Positions 26,292 through 35,290 of a stretch of 64,000 nt of DNA are shown piece by piece. Under the pieces are notes generated by a model. It was given only the letters and a program-made list of their open reading frames with translations. It was not told the DNA's origin and ran no database searches. The stretch is from Guptibacillus spartinae (GTDB lineage Bacteria > Bacillota > Bacilli > Bacillales > Guptibacillaceae), in the NCBI RefSeq assembly GCF_028610625.1, contig NZ_JAQQWU010000005.1, forward strand, positions 124,001 through 188,000, read 5' to 3'. Position 1 is the first letter of the stretch; each line of letters begins with the position of its first letter. Made by a program: the position numbers and the translations under genes.

Positions 26292-27524
26292 GTGAGTCAT
26301 GAAACATTGTCAGTCGGTTTAGTCACTCCACCAGGATATCCAAAAAAACTTAGTGAACAATTAAGTGGTGAGTTGCCCCAACTTCTTCGTTATTACGTAA
26401 GAGATGAATGTGAATGGAACGTCGATTCAAGCGTGGACCCGCTCACTGGTGTAACGGAAAAACCTGAAGAAGTATTGGAGGCAGGTTGCAGAAGAAAAGA
26501 AAATGAAAATTGGGACTATATCGTCTGTTTGACGGATTTACCCTTCTTTGATGGAAAGAAACCCATTTTAGCAGAAGCGTCTACTGACAAAAAAGTAGCG
26601 ATTATTAGCCTTCCTGGTTTGGGCTCTACCCCAATGGTGAAACGAATTCGGCAATCGATTCTACAACTTGTTAATGAAATGTACTATGGAAGTCCGGAAA
26701 AAGGTCGCGAAGAGGCCCAACAGCGGGTACAAGCGAAAAGCGATCAACAGAACGAGGAATTGAAAGACAAAGGATCAAAACAACTTTTCAAAAAAGGAAG
26801 CGTTGAGCGTTTATCTCCGATTAAACGAGTGACGAAGGAAGATGACTCCTCCATTGATGTACAATATATTGTAAAGTCTCGTATCAGCGGTGCTTTGCGT
26901 ATTTTAACCGGAATGGTAAGAGCCAACCGACCGTGGGCCATTTTCCCGGCTTTTAAAAAGGTGATTATATTTGCCTTTGCAACCGGCTCTTACGCGCTTG
27001 TTTTTCCCACGCTTTGGCAATTAAGTAACAGCTACGGACTATGGAGAATGTTCATGTTGATGATCGCGTCTTCCTTTTTAATGGTCGGTTGGATCGTCAT
27101 GGCCCATAATTTATGGGAAAAACCAAGACAGGATCGCGCAAAATACCTTCGAAAGCTCTATAACGTCGCTACGGTTTTAACGCTGCTTGTCACCATTGGG
27201 ATCTATTACGTCATTCTATTCTTTATGTTTGGCTTAGCCGTTCTAGCCTTTATTCCAATGGGATTATTAGAATCGCAATTATCCGGACCAGTTGGTTATG
27301 ATAACTATTTCTACATCACATGGACAGTGACGAGTATCTCAATCATTATTGGCGCCCTTGGTTCTGCACTTGAAAATGAAGAAGTGGTTCTTTCGTCTAC
27401 GTATGGCTACCGACAGCAGCAACGTTACAAAACCGCTAATGAATCAAATGAAAGAGAAAAGGATTCACAGCAAACTCCGTTTCCGACCGAAATGAAAGCA
27501 AACAAGGCAAATGCAGAAAGGTGA
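26292..27524 (+). CDS. Bacillus protein with soluble N-domain and membrane C-domain
   Basis: A 410-residue protein. The first 130 residues look like a soluble alpha/beta domain (LSVGLVTPPGYPKKLSEQLS, WDYIVCLTDLPFF, VAIISLPGLGS). A charged linker follows, then four transmembrane helices between about residues 215 and 360 and a hydrophilic tail. Similar proteins are sometimes labelled 5,10-methylene-tetrahydrofolate dehydrogenase, which nothing in this sequence supports. It starts at GTG 26292 after GGAGG and stands alone. Confidence 0.75.
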   Translation: MSHETLSVGLVTPPGYPKKLSEQLSGELPQLLRYYVRDECEWNVDSSVDPLTGVTEKPEEVLEAGCRRKENENWDYIVCLTDLPFFDGKKPILAEASTDKKVAIISLPGLGSTPMVKRIRQSILQLVNEMYYGSPEKGREEAQQRVQAKSDQQNEELKDKGSKQLFKKGSVERLSPIKRVTKEDDSSIDVQYIVKSRISGALRILTGMVRANRPWAIFPAFKKVIIFAFATGSYALVFPTLWQLSNSYGLWRMFMLMIASSFLMVGWIVMAHNLWEKPRQDRAKYLRKLYNVATVLTLLVTIGIYYVILFFMFGLAVLAFIPMGLLESQLSGPVGYDNYFYITWTVTSISIIIGALGSALENEEVVLSSTYGYRQQQRYKTANESNEREKDSQQTPFPTEMKANKANAER

Positions 27525-27550
27525 TAAACCAACTGGTTTGCCTTTTTTTG
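27504..27550 (+). terminator. Rho-independent terminator overlapping the stop
   Basis: AAGGCAAA, still inside the coding end, pairs with TTTGCCTT at 27537-27544, and a T7 run follows. The large loop can form an inner hairpin (AAACCAACTGGTTT). Confidence 0.75.
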
Positions 27551-27575
27551 CGTATCAGCTCGATCACCGGTACGC

Positions 27576-28583
27576 TCATAGAGAATCAAACGCTTCTTTT
27601 TTATTCGTAACTTCCCCGATCCGCTTCTCCTTTTCTTCTACTCGATTCCTTCCGATCTGCTTCTTTTCAAACACGGATTCCATTCCTTCAACCATTAGTT
27701 TCAATGCCAATATCGCAAACGTAAAACAAAGAATGGGAACAAGCGGAATCCAATAATAGCTTGTATAAAGGAAACGAAAATTTGTACCAATCAGCCCCGA
27801 CCATTCACTCGATAAGGAGACATATGCCGCTTTATCAAACATGTCTGTTTTTAGTTGAGCTCCACCAAATAAAAGATTTAAGATGCCTAAATGTGCAAGG
27901 AGAAGTAGCACCTGGATGACTTCCCGAACAAATAGTAAAAAAAGCTGTGGACGAAGATAGGGCATGAGGTGAACCTTTAAGAGATGCCATCTGCTCCCTC
28001 CTAATACTTTTACACTATCGATAAATTCTTTTCTTTGGAGTATGGCCACTTCTTTCGAAACGTTGATTAGGATAATCGGAATTCCAATCACAATTAGGAC
28101 AATCATTTCAAAGATCACGCGTTCCGTAAACGTAGTCGAAAAGCCATCCCCATAGCCATCCTCTCTTAAAATAAAAAAGAGACTGAGATACGCTAAGATT
28201 GAAGCTGGAAAATAGTAAAATCCTTCAAACCACTGTTTCCCTTTTTGTAGGAAAGTAGGAAGGTAAAGTTGTAAAAGAATACCCGCTACACTGGAAATAA
28301 CAAATCGAATAAGTGCAATCCCAAACGCAAGGCCAAGTGTGTATTTCGCGCCAATTAATAGAATAAAAAACAAATCTCGTGAAACGTGATCGGTACCGAA
28401 CGGAGGAAGTTCCCAGGGCGCATAAGGAGGCTTCCCAGTAATTGTTCCATTCTCATCCGTCGTAATGCTCGCAACTGGGATATGGTTATCGAATACGATG
28501 CTATACACCAGGCTGGAAATAATAATGAGGACGATAAAGCTACCGCCTATCAGAAACCGCTTATTCTTTACCATGGCTTTCAC
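27576..28583 (-). CDS. ABC transporter permease, OppC-like
   Basis: A 335-residue permease with a single N-terminal helix, a periplasmic-type loop (PPFGTDHVSRDLF, typical of OppC/DppC), and five more helices. The EAA loop that docks the ATPase is near residue 190 (LGGSRWHLLKVHLMPYLRPQ). It starts at GTG 28583 one codon after the stop of the OppB-like gene, hence translational coupling. No substrate-binding protein or ATPase gene is nearby. Confidence 0.82.
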   Translation of the reverse strand: MKAMVKNKRFLIGGSFIVLIIISSLVYSIVFDNHIPVASITTDENGTITGKPPYAPWELPPFGTDHVSRDLFFILLIGAKYTLGLAFGIALIRFVISSVAGILLQLYLPTFLQKGKQWFEGFYYFPASILAYLSLFFILREDGYGDGFSTTFTERVIFEMIVLIVIGIPIILINVSKEVAILQRKEFIDSVKVLGGSRWHLLKVHLMPYLRPQLFLLFVREVIQVLLLLAHLGILNLLFGGAQLKTDMFDKAAYVSLSSEWSGLIGTNFRFLYTSYYWIPLVPILCFTFAILALKLMVEGMESVFEKKQIGRNRVEEKEKRIGEVTNKKEAFDSL

Positions 28584-29441
28584 TTAACTCGGCACCTCCT
28601 CTCCCGTTAGATGAGTAATCCATCGCTTCGCTAAGGCTTCTAGCAAGTACAGAGGTAGAAAAATCATGAGTATACCAAAGGTCACAATTTGCCCCGTCAT
28701 ATGGTTAATCATAAACCACGTCATGCCATACAAATTATAAATGACTTCAAGCATCACAAGATTGGTTAATAATAGAAGAATAACAGCTTTCGAGTGATTC
28801 ACTACGCTTAAGAGGCAGTTCCTTGTCACATGTTTCCATAAAATTCTCCCCCGCGTTAAACCTTTGCCCAACGCAAGTTCAATGTAAGGTTTCATTAATT
28901 CATCTTCAAACATCAGTAGCATCATGCGATAAAGAAAGAAACACGGTAAAATCGCAAAAGTGAGAAGCGGTAAAACAATCGGTCGCTTAAAGGCCCCAAC
29001 CACTTCAAACAAGAGAATCCCAGTCTCTCGATAAAAAGCGATAAAGCTTAGCTGGACAATCACGATAATTAAAATGTCTGGAATCGCTTCTAAAATCCCA
29101 ACTGCCTTCTTTATTCCAACTCGAATGGAAGGTGGAACTAAAAAGGTCAAATACGTAAGCAGCAGTGCTGAAATAAGCGATAAACTAAAACCACCAAGCA
29201 AAATAAACAGCGAATAGCCATAGTATTCAAAGATAAGGGGAAAAATCGACCGTTCCACCCCGCTGCCAGCCGGAGATTCATATGTTAATTGAGTTAAGGT
29301 GATGAAGCTTTTTACATTTTCGACGACTTGAGTAAGAAAAAAAGTGAAGCTAACATTCATTCCATTTTGAAACAGGCTTGCAAGGCTACCAATCAGAATG
29401 ATACTAAGTGCGATCGTAACCAAATGAAGAATTTTTTTCAT
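28584..29441 (-). CDS. ABC transporter permease, OppB-like
   Basis: The 285-residue partner permease has an N-terminal helix (KKILHLVTIALSIILIG), then five helices with the EAA loop ALGKGLTRGRILWKHVTRN near residue 195. GGGAGGG lies 5 nt before ATG 29441; the frame extends to 29546 without support. Together with the next gene it makes the membrane half of a peptide- or nickel-type importer. The missing ATPase and binding protein must be supplied from elsewhere, if the system works at all. Confidence 0.82.
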   Translation of the reverse strand: MKKILHLVTIALSIILIGSLASLFQNGMNVSFTFFLTQVVENVKSFITLTQLTYESPAGSGVERSIFPLIFEYYGYSLFILLGGFSLSLISALLLTYLTFLVPPSIRVGIKKAVGILEAIPDILIIVIVQLSFIAFYRETGILLFEVVGAFKRPIVLPLLTFAILPCFFLYRMMLLMFEDELMKPYIELALGKGLTRGRILWKHVTRNCLLSVVNHSKAVILLLLTNLVMLEVIYNLYGMTWFMINHMTGQIVTFGILMIFLPLYLLEALAKRWITHLTGEEVPS

Positions 29442-29613
29442 GGATACCCTCCCATTCCCTTTGCTATTTATGACGGTAAGCCTAGGAAATGGTTGCAATG
29501 AACTTTCATTTAGGAGACAAAAAAGCCTGAGCCTAATAGAGCTCAAGATGCTTCATTTGTATCTATTTTAGAAGATCTTGGGGGCCGCCACATACGATAG
29601 ATCAGAAAATAAA

Positions 29614-29644
29614 AAACGATCCCTACATATAATAGGAATCGTTT
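29614..29644 (-). terminator. Rho-independent terminator of the ABC exporter
   Basis: AAACGAT and ATCGTTT close a stem of about 12 bp with a mismatch, followed on the minus strand by TTTTTTATTTT. Confidence 0.8.
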
Positions 29645-29650
29645 CATCTA

Positions 29651-31360
29651 TCACCCAAATTGGGCTTTATGCAGACGGCTGTAAATGCCGCTTGATTCAA
29701 TAAGCTCCTGATGGTTTCCTTGCTCGGCAATCCCGTCCTTCGTCACAACCATAATCCGATCAGCATTTTTAATCGTAGCAAGACGGTGAGCAATCACAAG
29801 CGTCGTACGCCCTTCTGTTAACGCTTCAAGTGATTTTTGAATGGCAACTTCCGTTTCAGTGTCGAGTGCGGAAGTGGCTTCATCTAAAATAAGAATCGGT
29901 GGATTTTTCAAGAACATGCGCGCGATGGCAAGTCTCTGTTTCTGCCCACCAGAAAGCTTCACACCTCTTTCACCAATCACTGTATCCAACCCGTCTGGCT
30001 GACGATAAATAAACTCATCTAGCTTTGCTTTCCGAGCGGCCTCAAGGATTTCTTCATCTCCAGCTGAAAGGTTTCCATAAGCGATGTTCTCGCGGAACGT
30101 TCCTGAGAATAGAAAAACGTCTTGCTGCACGATTCCAATCTGACTTCGGAGAGAAGATAGCTTCAGTTCTCTCACATCAATACCATTTATCGTTATTGCA
30201 CCGCCCTGTATTTCATAAAAGCGAGGCAATAAACTACATAATGTTGTTTTGCCCGCTCCGGATGGTCCTACAAATGCCACCGTTTCACCAGGCTGTATGG
30301 ATAAGTTGATTTGATTTAACACAGGCGCGTAGCCCTCATACCCAAACGAAACATTTTGATAGCGAATCTCTCCACTCAGCGCCATTTCAATCGCATCTTC
30401 TGAATCTTGAATATCTGGATTGGTATCGATAATCTCCGTATACCGCTTAAATCCAGCAATCCCTTTCGGATAGCTCTCAATGACAGCATTAATTTTCTGA
30501 ATCGGCCCGATGAGAATGTTCGATAATAAGATGAATGCAACGAACTCTCCGTACGTGAGCTCTCCTGAAATCACGAAATAGGTACCGAACAGCAGCGTAA
30601 ACAGCGTAACGACTCTCATTAAGAGATAGTTCGACATCACGTTCTGCGCCATGATTTTATACGATTGAAGCTTTGTTGAGCGATAGCTCTCATTGTTAGC
30701 ACGAAACTTTTCTTGTTCATGATGTTCGTTCGCAAACGCCTGAACGACGCGAATCCCCCCGATGCTATCTTCTACGCGCGAATTAATTTCTGCGACATCC
30801 TGAAACATACGCCTAAACGTTTTTGTCATCTTTTTATTAAAGTAGATTGCGAGAATAATCAGCAGCGGTATAACTATGAAAGAAAGTACAGCAAGCTTCC
30901 AGTTGATCATCAGCATTAATCCAAATGAACCAAGAAGCGTCATCACTGCCACGAACACATCCTCTGGGCCGTGATGCGCTACCTCACCAATTTCCTCCAG
31001 ATCTTTTGTAAGCCTTGAGATGCTGTGACCCGTTTTACTATTATCATAGTATCCAAATGATAGCTTTTGCATATGGGTAAACAGCTTCTGGCGCATATCG
31101 GTTTCAATGTTAATCCCGAGCTTATGCCCCCAGTAAGTAACGATAAAATGCAGGCCGGTATTGATTAAGTAAATCAGGAGCAATCCTGCACAAGCGAGTA
31201 GAATGATGCCCCAATTTCCCTCGGGCAGTAACCGATCGATGACCTGATTCACCGCAAGTGGAAAAGCAAGCTCCAACACGCCAACAATGATGGCGGATAC
31301 GAAATCAAGAATGAATAACCATTTATATGGCCGGTAATAAGAAAAGAAGCGTTTGAGCAA
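29651..31360 (-). CDS. ABC exporter (fused permease and ATPase), multidrug type
   Basis: A 569-residue half-transporter: six transmembrane helices in the first 310 residues, then an ATPase domain. The ATPase has GPSGAGKTT near 366 (Walker A), LSGGQKQRLAIARMF near 470 (signature), ILILDEATSALD (Walker B) and VIAHRLAT (switch His). All catalytic residues are present. It resembles the YfiB/YknU group that exports drugs or lipids and may act as a homodimer, since no partner half-transporter is adjacent. It starts at TTG 31360 after GAGGGGG. Confidence 0.92.
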   Translation of the reverse strand: MLKRFFSYYRPYKWLFILDFVSAIIVGVLELAFPLAVNQVIDRLLPEGNWGIILLACAGLLLIYLINTGLHFIVTYWGHKLGINIETDMRQKLFTHMQKLSFGYYDNSKTGHSISRLTKDLEEIGEVAHHGPEDVFVAVMTLLGSFGLMLMINWKLAVLSFIVIPLLIILAIYFNKKMTKTFRRMFQDVAEINSRVEDSIGGIRVVQAFANEHHEQEKFRANNESYRSTKLQSYKIMAQNVMSNYLLMRVVTLFTLLFGTYFVISGELTYGEFVAFILLSNILIGPIQKINAVIESYPKGIAGFKRYTEIIDTNPDIQDSEDAIEMALSGEIRYQNVSFGYEGYAPVLNQINLSIQPGETVAFVGPSGAGKTTLCSLLPRFYEIQGGAITINGIDVRELKLSSLRSQIGIVQQDVFLFSGTFRENIAYGNLSAGDEEILEAARKAKLDEFIYRQPDGLDTVIGERGVKLSGGQKQRLAIARMFLKNPPILILDEATSALDTETEVAIQKSLEALTEGRTTLVIAHRLATIKNADRIMVVTKDGIAEQGNHQELIESSGIYSRLHKAQFG

Positions 31361-31479
31361 ATAAATTCCCCCTCTAACAAGATCAGTTTAATGACACTTT
31401 CACAATTGAGATCCATTATCAATTATAGAGTTTTCCCTGACTGAATACAATCTTTCTTCTCCTAAAAATGCCCCATTGA

Positions 31480-31520
31480 AAAAGAAGTGATTTCCTCCCT
31501 TAAAGGAAATCACTTCTTTT
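31480..31520. terminator. Strong bidirectional terminator
   Basis: A perfect 17-bp stem (31480-31496 with 31504-31520) around a 7-nt loop has A and T runs outside it. It ends the MFS gene on the minus strand. Confidence 0.92.
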
Positions 31521-31538
31521 ACCATCACAACCCGTTAG

Positions 31539-32753
31539 CTAGCGAATGTGCTTTTTTCGCACTAGAACAAAATAAGAACCAACCGCAATGAGCTCACACG
31601 CAGCGATCACAAGCGCCATCGGCAATGCCCCTTCTCCAAGCCCTACTAGCGGAGCTACCGCTGCACCGAGTAGAAAGGGTAGTAATCCTAATAGGGCAGA
31701 TGCGCTACCCGCATTTCTCGACTGATTCTCCATCGCAAGCGAAAAGACGGTCGTATTGACGATTCCAACGCTAGAAACAATGAAAAATAACATGATGCAG
31801 ACAAATACAACCGGGGCATTCATTGCAAAAAGAAGAATCAAGAACAGACTGCTCACAAGTGCGAGTAATAGTCCACATACGAGCGAGGTAGCATCCTTCA
31901 CTTTACCTGATAATCTTCCTGTTACTTGAGTAGCTATGATAATCCCCAATCCATTCAGTGCAAACACAAGACTAAACGCTTGGGGAGAAAGTCCGTAAAT
32001 CTCCTGAAGGACGAAGGTTGAGCCAGAAATATAGGCAAACATCGCGCTCATCACAAATCCCTGTGCGAGCATATAACCAACAAAAACACGGTCTTTTACT
32101 AACATCCCAAACGTTGTGATCACTTCTTTGAGTCCACCACTTTTACGTTGGTTCGTTGGAAGGGTTTCTTTTAAACCAAAAATGACAGCGAATACCATCA
32201 CTGCTCCGATAACCGCTAATACGCCGAACACACCTCTCCAGGACATCAATTGAAGAAGTTGCCCTCCTGCGACAGGTGCAAGAATGGGTGCAAGACCGTT
32301 CACTAACATCAGCATGGAGAAAAATTTCGTTAGCTCTGATCCTGAGAACATATCTCTTACACTAGCACGAGAAATGACCATTCCTGCAGCACCGGCCAAC
32401 CCCTGGATAAAACGTAAACCAATTAAGGTCCAAATTGAGGTGGTAAAGATACAGAGAAGAGAAGCAACAGTATAAAGCAATAGTGACATAACAAGCGGTT
32501 TTCTTCTTCCATGTATATCGCTGTATGGGCCTACTACAATTTGGCCGAACGCTAACCCAATTAAACAAGCCGTTAAACTTAGCTGTGCTAGGGAGGCGCT
32601 CGTGTGTAGCTCCCCCGAAAGAGCGGGTAAAGCTGGTAAATACATATCAATCGTTAATGGACCAAAAGCACTTAACGCACCTAAAATCACGATCATCAGA
32701 TACAAATAGCGATTCGTAGTGGTTTCATTTATTGTGACATTCGCTTGATTCAT
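31539..32753 (-). CDS. Bcr/CflA family drug efflux MFS transporter (MerR-promoter copy)
   Basis: The 404-residue, twelve-helix major-facilitator protein begins with LSAFGPLTIDMYLPALPAL, the DHA1 Bcr/CflA signature. Loop 2-3 carries GPYSDIHGRRKPL and motif C is LQGLAGAAGMVISRA-like. These proton antiporters expel drugs such as bicyclomycin-type compounds. A MerR-type promoter lies immediately upstream and a MerR regulator gene is next to it, so inducible efflux is likely. A close paralogue sits on the other side of the regulator. Confidence 0.9.
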   Translation of the reverse strand: MNQANVTINETTTNRYLYLMIVILGALSAFGPLTIDMYLPALPALSGELHTSASLAQLSLTACLIGLAFGQIVVGPYSDIHGRRKPLVMSLLLYTVASLLCIFTTSIWTLIGLRFIQGLAGAAGMVISRASVRDMFSGSELTKFFSMLMLVNGLAPILAPVAGGQLLQLMSWRGVFGVLAVIGAVMVFAVIFGLKETLPTNQRKSGGLKEVITTFGMLVKDRVFVGYMLAQGFVMSAMFAYISGSTFVLQEIYGLSPQAFSLVFALNGLGIIIATQVTGRLSGKVKDATSLVCGLLLALVSSLFLILLFAMNAPVVFVCIMLFFIVSSVGIVNTTVFSLAMENQSRNAGSASALLGLLPFLLGAAVAPLVGLGEGALPMALVIAACELIAVGSYFVLVRKKHIR

Positions 32754-32790
32754 AGCTTAAGAGGCTCCTTTCGTCTTTTCAACGAAAACA

Positions 32791-32821
32791 AGCATAAACC
32801 CTCCAGTAACTGTAGAGTCAA
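32791..32821 (-). promoter_or_regulatory. MerR-type promoter and operator of the efflux gene
   Basis: On the minus strand TTGACT (32816-32821) and TATGCT (32791-32796) are separated by 19 bp instead of 17. The spacer holds a near-perfect dyad at 32798-32818 whose arms, read on the plus strand, are ACCCTCCAGT and ACTGTAGAGT (8 of 10 paired). This is the hallmark of promoters untwisted by MerR-family activators such as BmrR. Confidence 0.8.
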
Positions 32822-32844
32822 GAATAAGTGCTAAATTAAAAAAT

Positions 32845-32893
32845 CAGTTCAGTTTAAACATGCCACCACGTAGAAGATGGTCAAACTGAACTG
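32845..32893 (-). terminator. Terminator of the MerR regulator gene
   Basis: CAGTTCAGTTT pairs with AAACTGAACTG across a long loop (27 nt) and on the minus strand is followed by ATTTTTT. Confidence 0.75.
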
Positions 32894-32918
32894 CTATCCT
32901 CTTCATCATTTAATCCCT

Positions 32919-33746
32919 CTACACCCCTCTTTTTCTCAAGGGGATTTGAATTTCTGTTAGCCGCTCGTTTTCTTGATGGGAGATAAAAGAATCAACGATT
33001 TGACGAAGGAGAAATGGCCCCGATGGTTCATAACCCACCTCGTCCATGTAGGATAAAATCCGATTATAATCGGATTGGTTACGCCCCTCATCTCTTGTGT
33101 GAATCGTGACATATGCGCCTTTTGGAAACGTAACAAGACGATCATGAGTGATGTCTGTGTTTTCCTCCAGGAAAATATAGACACCCTCAAATTCATTTAA
33201 ATCTCCCTCCTTCACTCGCTCAACCGATACTGTTAATCCGACTTTCCCTACCATGACAGGGGTAAGGTGATTGATCTTCTTCTTTAACTTTCGAAGGACG
33301 TCTTCGATATCATTTAAAGACTGAAACTGTCCTTTCACTTCAATCACTTTTCGTTCTGGGAGAAATGAAAGTGTTGGTTTATGGACAATATGAATTTGCT
33401 TCGCCTCTTTAAGCTCTTTAATTTTCGCCTGCAATTTCTCATTCATCTTTCTCAATTCATTCATTTTCATTGTATTTATTTTTTCATATTCCATTAATGT
33501 CTGAATAAAGTCATCGACTGTGCTATGCTCGACTTTCTTCTTAATTTCTTTCAATGGCACACCCATTGTTCTTAAATACCAAATTGTATCCAATACTTGA
33601 AACTGCTCGGAACAATAATAGCGATAACCTGTTTGTTTATCTACTTCAAATGGTTGGAAAAGTCCGATTTCATCATAGTACCTTAATGTTTTCACGGGAA
33701 TGTGATACAACTTCGCCATTTGTCCAATCGTAAACTTGTTCTGCAT
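32919..33746 (-). CDS. MerR family regulator with GyrI-like effector domain
   Basis: The 275-residue protein starts with a MerR winged helix (FTIGQMAKLYHIPVKTLRYYDEIGL). A dimerisation coiled coil follows (about residues 75-115, MKMNELRKMNEKLQAKIKELKE in outline), then a C-terminal GyrI-like ligand-binding domain ending in IQIPLRK. The design is that of BmrR, which senses lipophilic cations and switches on an efflux pump. GAGG precedes the ATG. Its target is almost surely the MFS gene downstream, through the 19-bp-spaced promoter at 32791-32821. Confidence 0.92.
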   Translation of the reverse strand: MQNKFTIGQMAKLYHIPVKTLRYYDEIGLFQPFEVDKQTGYRYYCSEQFQVLDTIWYLRTMGVPLKEIKKKVEHSTVDDFIQTLMEYEKINTMKMNELRKMNEKLQAKIKELKEAKQIHIVHKPTLSFLPERKVIEVKGQFQSLNDIEDVLRKLKKKINHLTPVMVGKVGLTVSVERVKEGDLNEFEGVYIFLEENTDITHDRLVTFPKGAYVTIHTRDEGRNQSDYNRILSYMDEVGYEPSGPFLLRQIVDSFISHQENERLTEIQIPLRKRGV

Positions 33747-33871
33747 TTCATGACCTCATTTATGGATAAGTCTTATAGTTGTCTTATGTTAGTTGATTTT
33801 ATCCTATCTAATTCTCTATGTGAAAAGCAACTGACATCAGTTTCCGATCAAGTCAAAAAAAGCGACCCCCA

Positions 33872-35083
33872 CTAGGAAGTCGCTTGACTACGATGTTTTT
33901 TCGTAAGTGTAAAGAATGTAACCGCACCAATCGAAGACGTTGTAAAGAGAATCGCCCCCATTGGAACCGCGGTTGATTCATCAATTCCAACTAGCGGGGA
34001 AACCATTGAACCGAATAGCAGTGGCAGCATGCCAAGAACGGCACTCGCACTCCCTGCTCTGTGTCCTTGCTTTTCCATCGCAAGCGTAAACGTACTTGTA
34101 AGCACCATCCCCATTGCGGTCATGTAAATGAAGATTGGAATAACGAGCGTCGCAAGCGGCCCTTCAATAATCGTCATAACAAGTAAGAACGACGTTGCCG
34201 AGACCGCCGTAATGACTGCGGTTCGAAGCAAACTTCTTTCATGAAAATAGGCACTTAACTTACCGATCATAAAGCTTCCTGAAATAATCGCAAGCCCGTT
34301 GATCCCAAATAAAAGACTAAACAACTGCGGCGAAACGTTGTAAATTCCCTGGTAAACGAACGGCGTTCCGGAAACATAGGCGAAGCTACCGCCGTGTACA
34401 AACCCAATCGTTAACGCATAGCCGATAAAGGAGCGGTCTTTCAGTAGGCTTCCCATCGTGCGAACCGATTGCTTTACCGTGCTTGGCAACCTTTTTTCAG
34501 GCGGTAACGTTTCTGGTAGTCGGAGGCCAATGACCGTTACGATAATAAGTCCCAGAATCCCAAGGAAATAAAAGATCGTATTCCACGTCGCAAATGGTAG
34601 TAGTAAAATCGCGCCACCTGCGATTGGCGCGATCATTGGTGCTGTCGCATTGATCACCATCAACAGCGCGAAGAACTTCGTTAGCTCTCTTCCACTGAAC
34701 ACATCACGAACAACCGCACGTGAGAGCACCACACCTGCTGATGCTGTAAAGCCCTGAAGGAAACGGGCAATCACAAGTGTTAGAATGTTCGGTGCGACTG
34801 CACATAGAATGGAGGCAACCGCAAATAAGAAAATAAAAATCAATAATGGCTTACGTCTTCCCTGTGCATCACTATAAGGACCTATCACAATCTGTCCAAC
34901 CGCAAGTCCGATGAGACAGGTTGTTAAACTAAGCTGCACAAGTGAGGCACTCGCATGTAAATCACTCGCAATTCCTGGAAAACTCGGAAGGTACATATCA
35001 ATGTTTAATGGCCCCATAATTCCGAGCATTCCTAGTAGTAAAGCGAGTCCAATCCGTTCTTTTCCTGTTGGGTTATGAAGCAT
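33872..35083 (-). CDS. Bcr/CflA family drug efflux MFS transporter (second copy)
   Basis: A 403-residue DHA1 transporter closely related to the one at 31539-32753. The shared landmarks are MGPLNIDMYLPSFPGIASDL, IVIGPYSDAQGRRKPL and the same C-terminal arrangement of helices. ATG 35083 has AAAGGTG 9 nt upstream. Unlike its paralogue it has an ordinary promoter (35126-35154), so the two pumps are probably regulated differently. Confidence 0.9.
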   Translation of the reverse strand: MLHNPTGKERIGLALLLGMLGIMGPLNIDMYLPSFPGIASDLHASASLVQLSLTTCLIGLAVGQIVIGPYSDAQGRRKPLLIFIFLFAVASILCAVAPNILTLVIARFLQGFTASAGVVLSRAVVRDVFSGRELTKFFALLMVINATAPMIAPIAGGAILLLPFATWNTIFYFLGILGLIIVTVIGLRLPETLPPEKRLPSTVKQSVRTMGSLLKDRSFIGYALTIGFVHGGSFAYVSGTPFVYQGIYNVSPQLFSLLFGINGLAIISGSFMIGKLSAYFHERSLLRTAVITAVSATSFLLVMTIIEGPLATLVIPIFIYMTAMGMVLTSTFTLAMEKQGHRAGSASAVLGMLPLLFGSMVSPLVGIDESTAVPMGAILFTTSSIGAVTFFTLTKKHRSQATS

Positions 35084-35125
35084 AAATGGTGACACCTTTC
35101 TCTTCTCTAGTTACACGTTCATTTG

Positions 35126-35154
35126 ATTCTAGCAAACCATCATTTCCAATACAA
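35126..35154 (-). promoter_or_regulatory. SigA-type promoter of the second efflux gene
   Basis: On the minus strand TTGTAT and TAGAAT lie 17 bp apart, and the -10 box ends about 42 bp before the ATG at 35083. Confidence 0.5.
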
Positions 35155-35180
35155 TCGATATGATTTCTTTTAGAAAATTA

Positions 35181-35211
35181 AAAACGATTCCTGCGGAGGC
35201 AGAAATCGTTT
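35181..35211 (-). terminator. Rho-independent terminator upstream of the second efflux gene
   Basis: AAACGATT-CTGC pairs with GCAG-AAATCGTTT (one mismatch), and on the minus strand TTTTAATTTT follows. It would stop transcripts coming from the SDR gene. Confidence 0.75.
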
Positions 35212-35234
35212 GACTGATCGTGCAAACTGAATTC

Positions 35235-35274
35235 TGCTCCCTCATGAACCCTGATCCATGAAGGAGCATTTTTT
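35235..35274 (+). terminator. Plus-strand terminator hairpin without an upstream gene
   Basis: TGCTCC-TCATG pairs with CATGA-GGAGCA and is followed by TTTTTT on the plus strand, yet no plus-strand gene precedes it for many kilobases. Confidence 0.6.
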
Positions 35275-35290
35275 GGGGTAAAAGCGCGGA

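Noticed and set aside
26292-27524. Annotation as 5,10-methylene-tetrahydrofolate dehydrogenase
   Set aside because: No folate-dehydrogenase motif is visible, and four membrane helices make the label unlikely.
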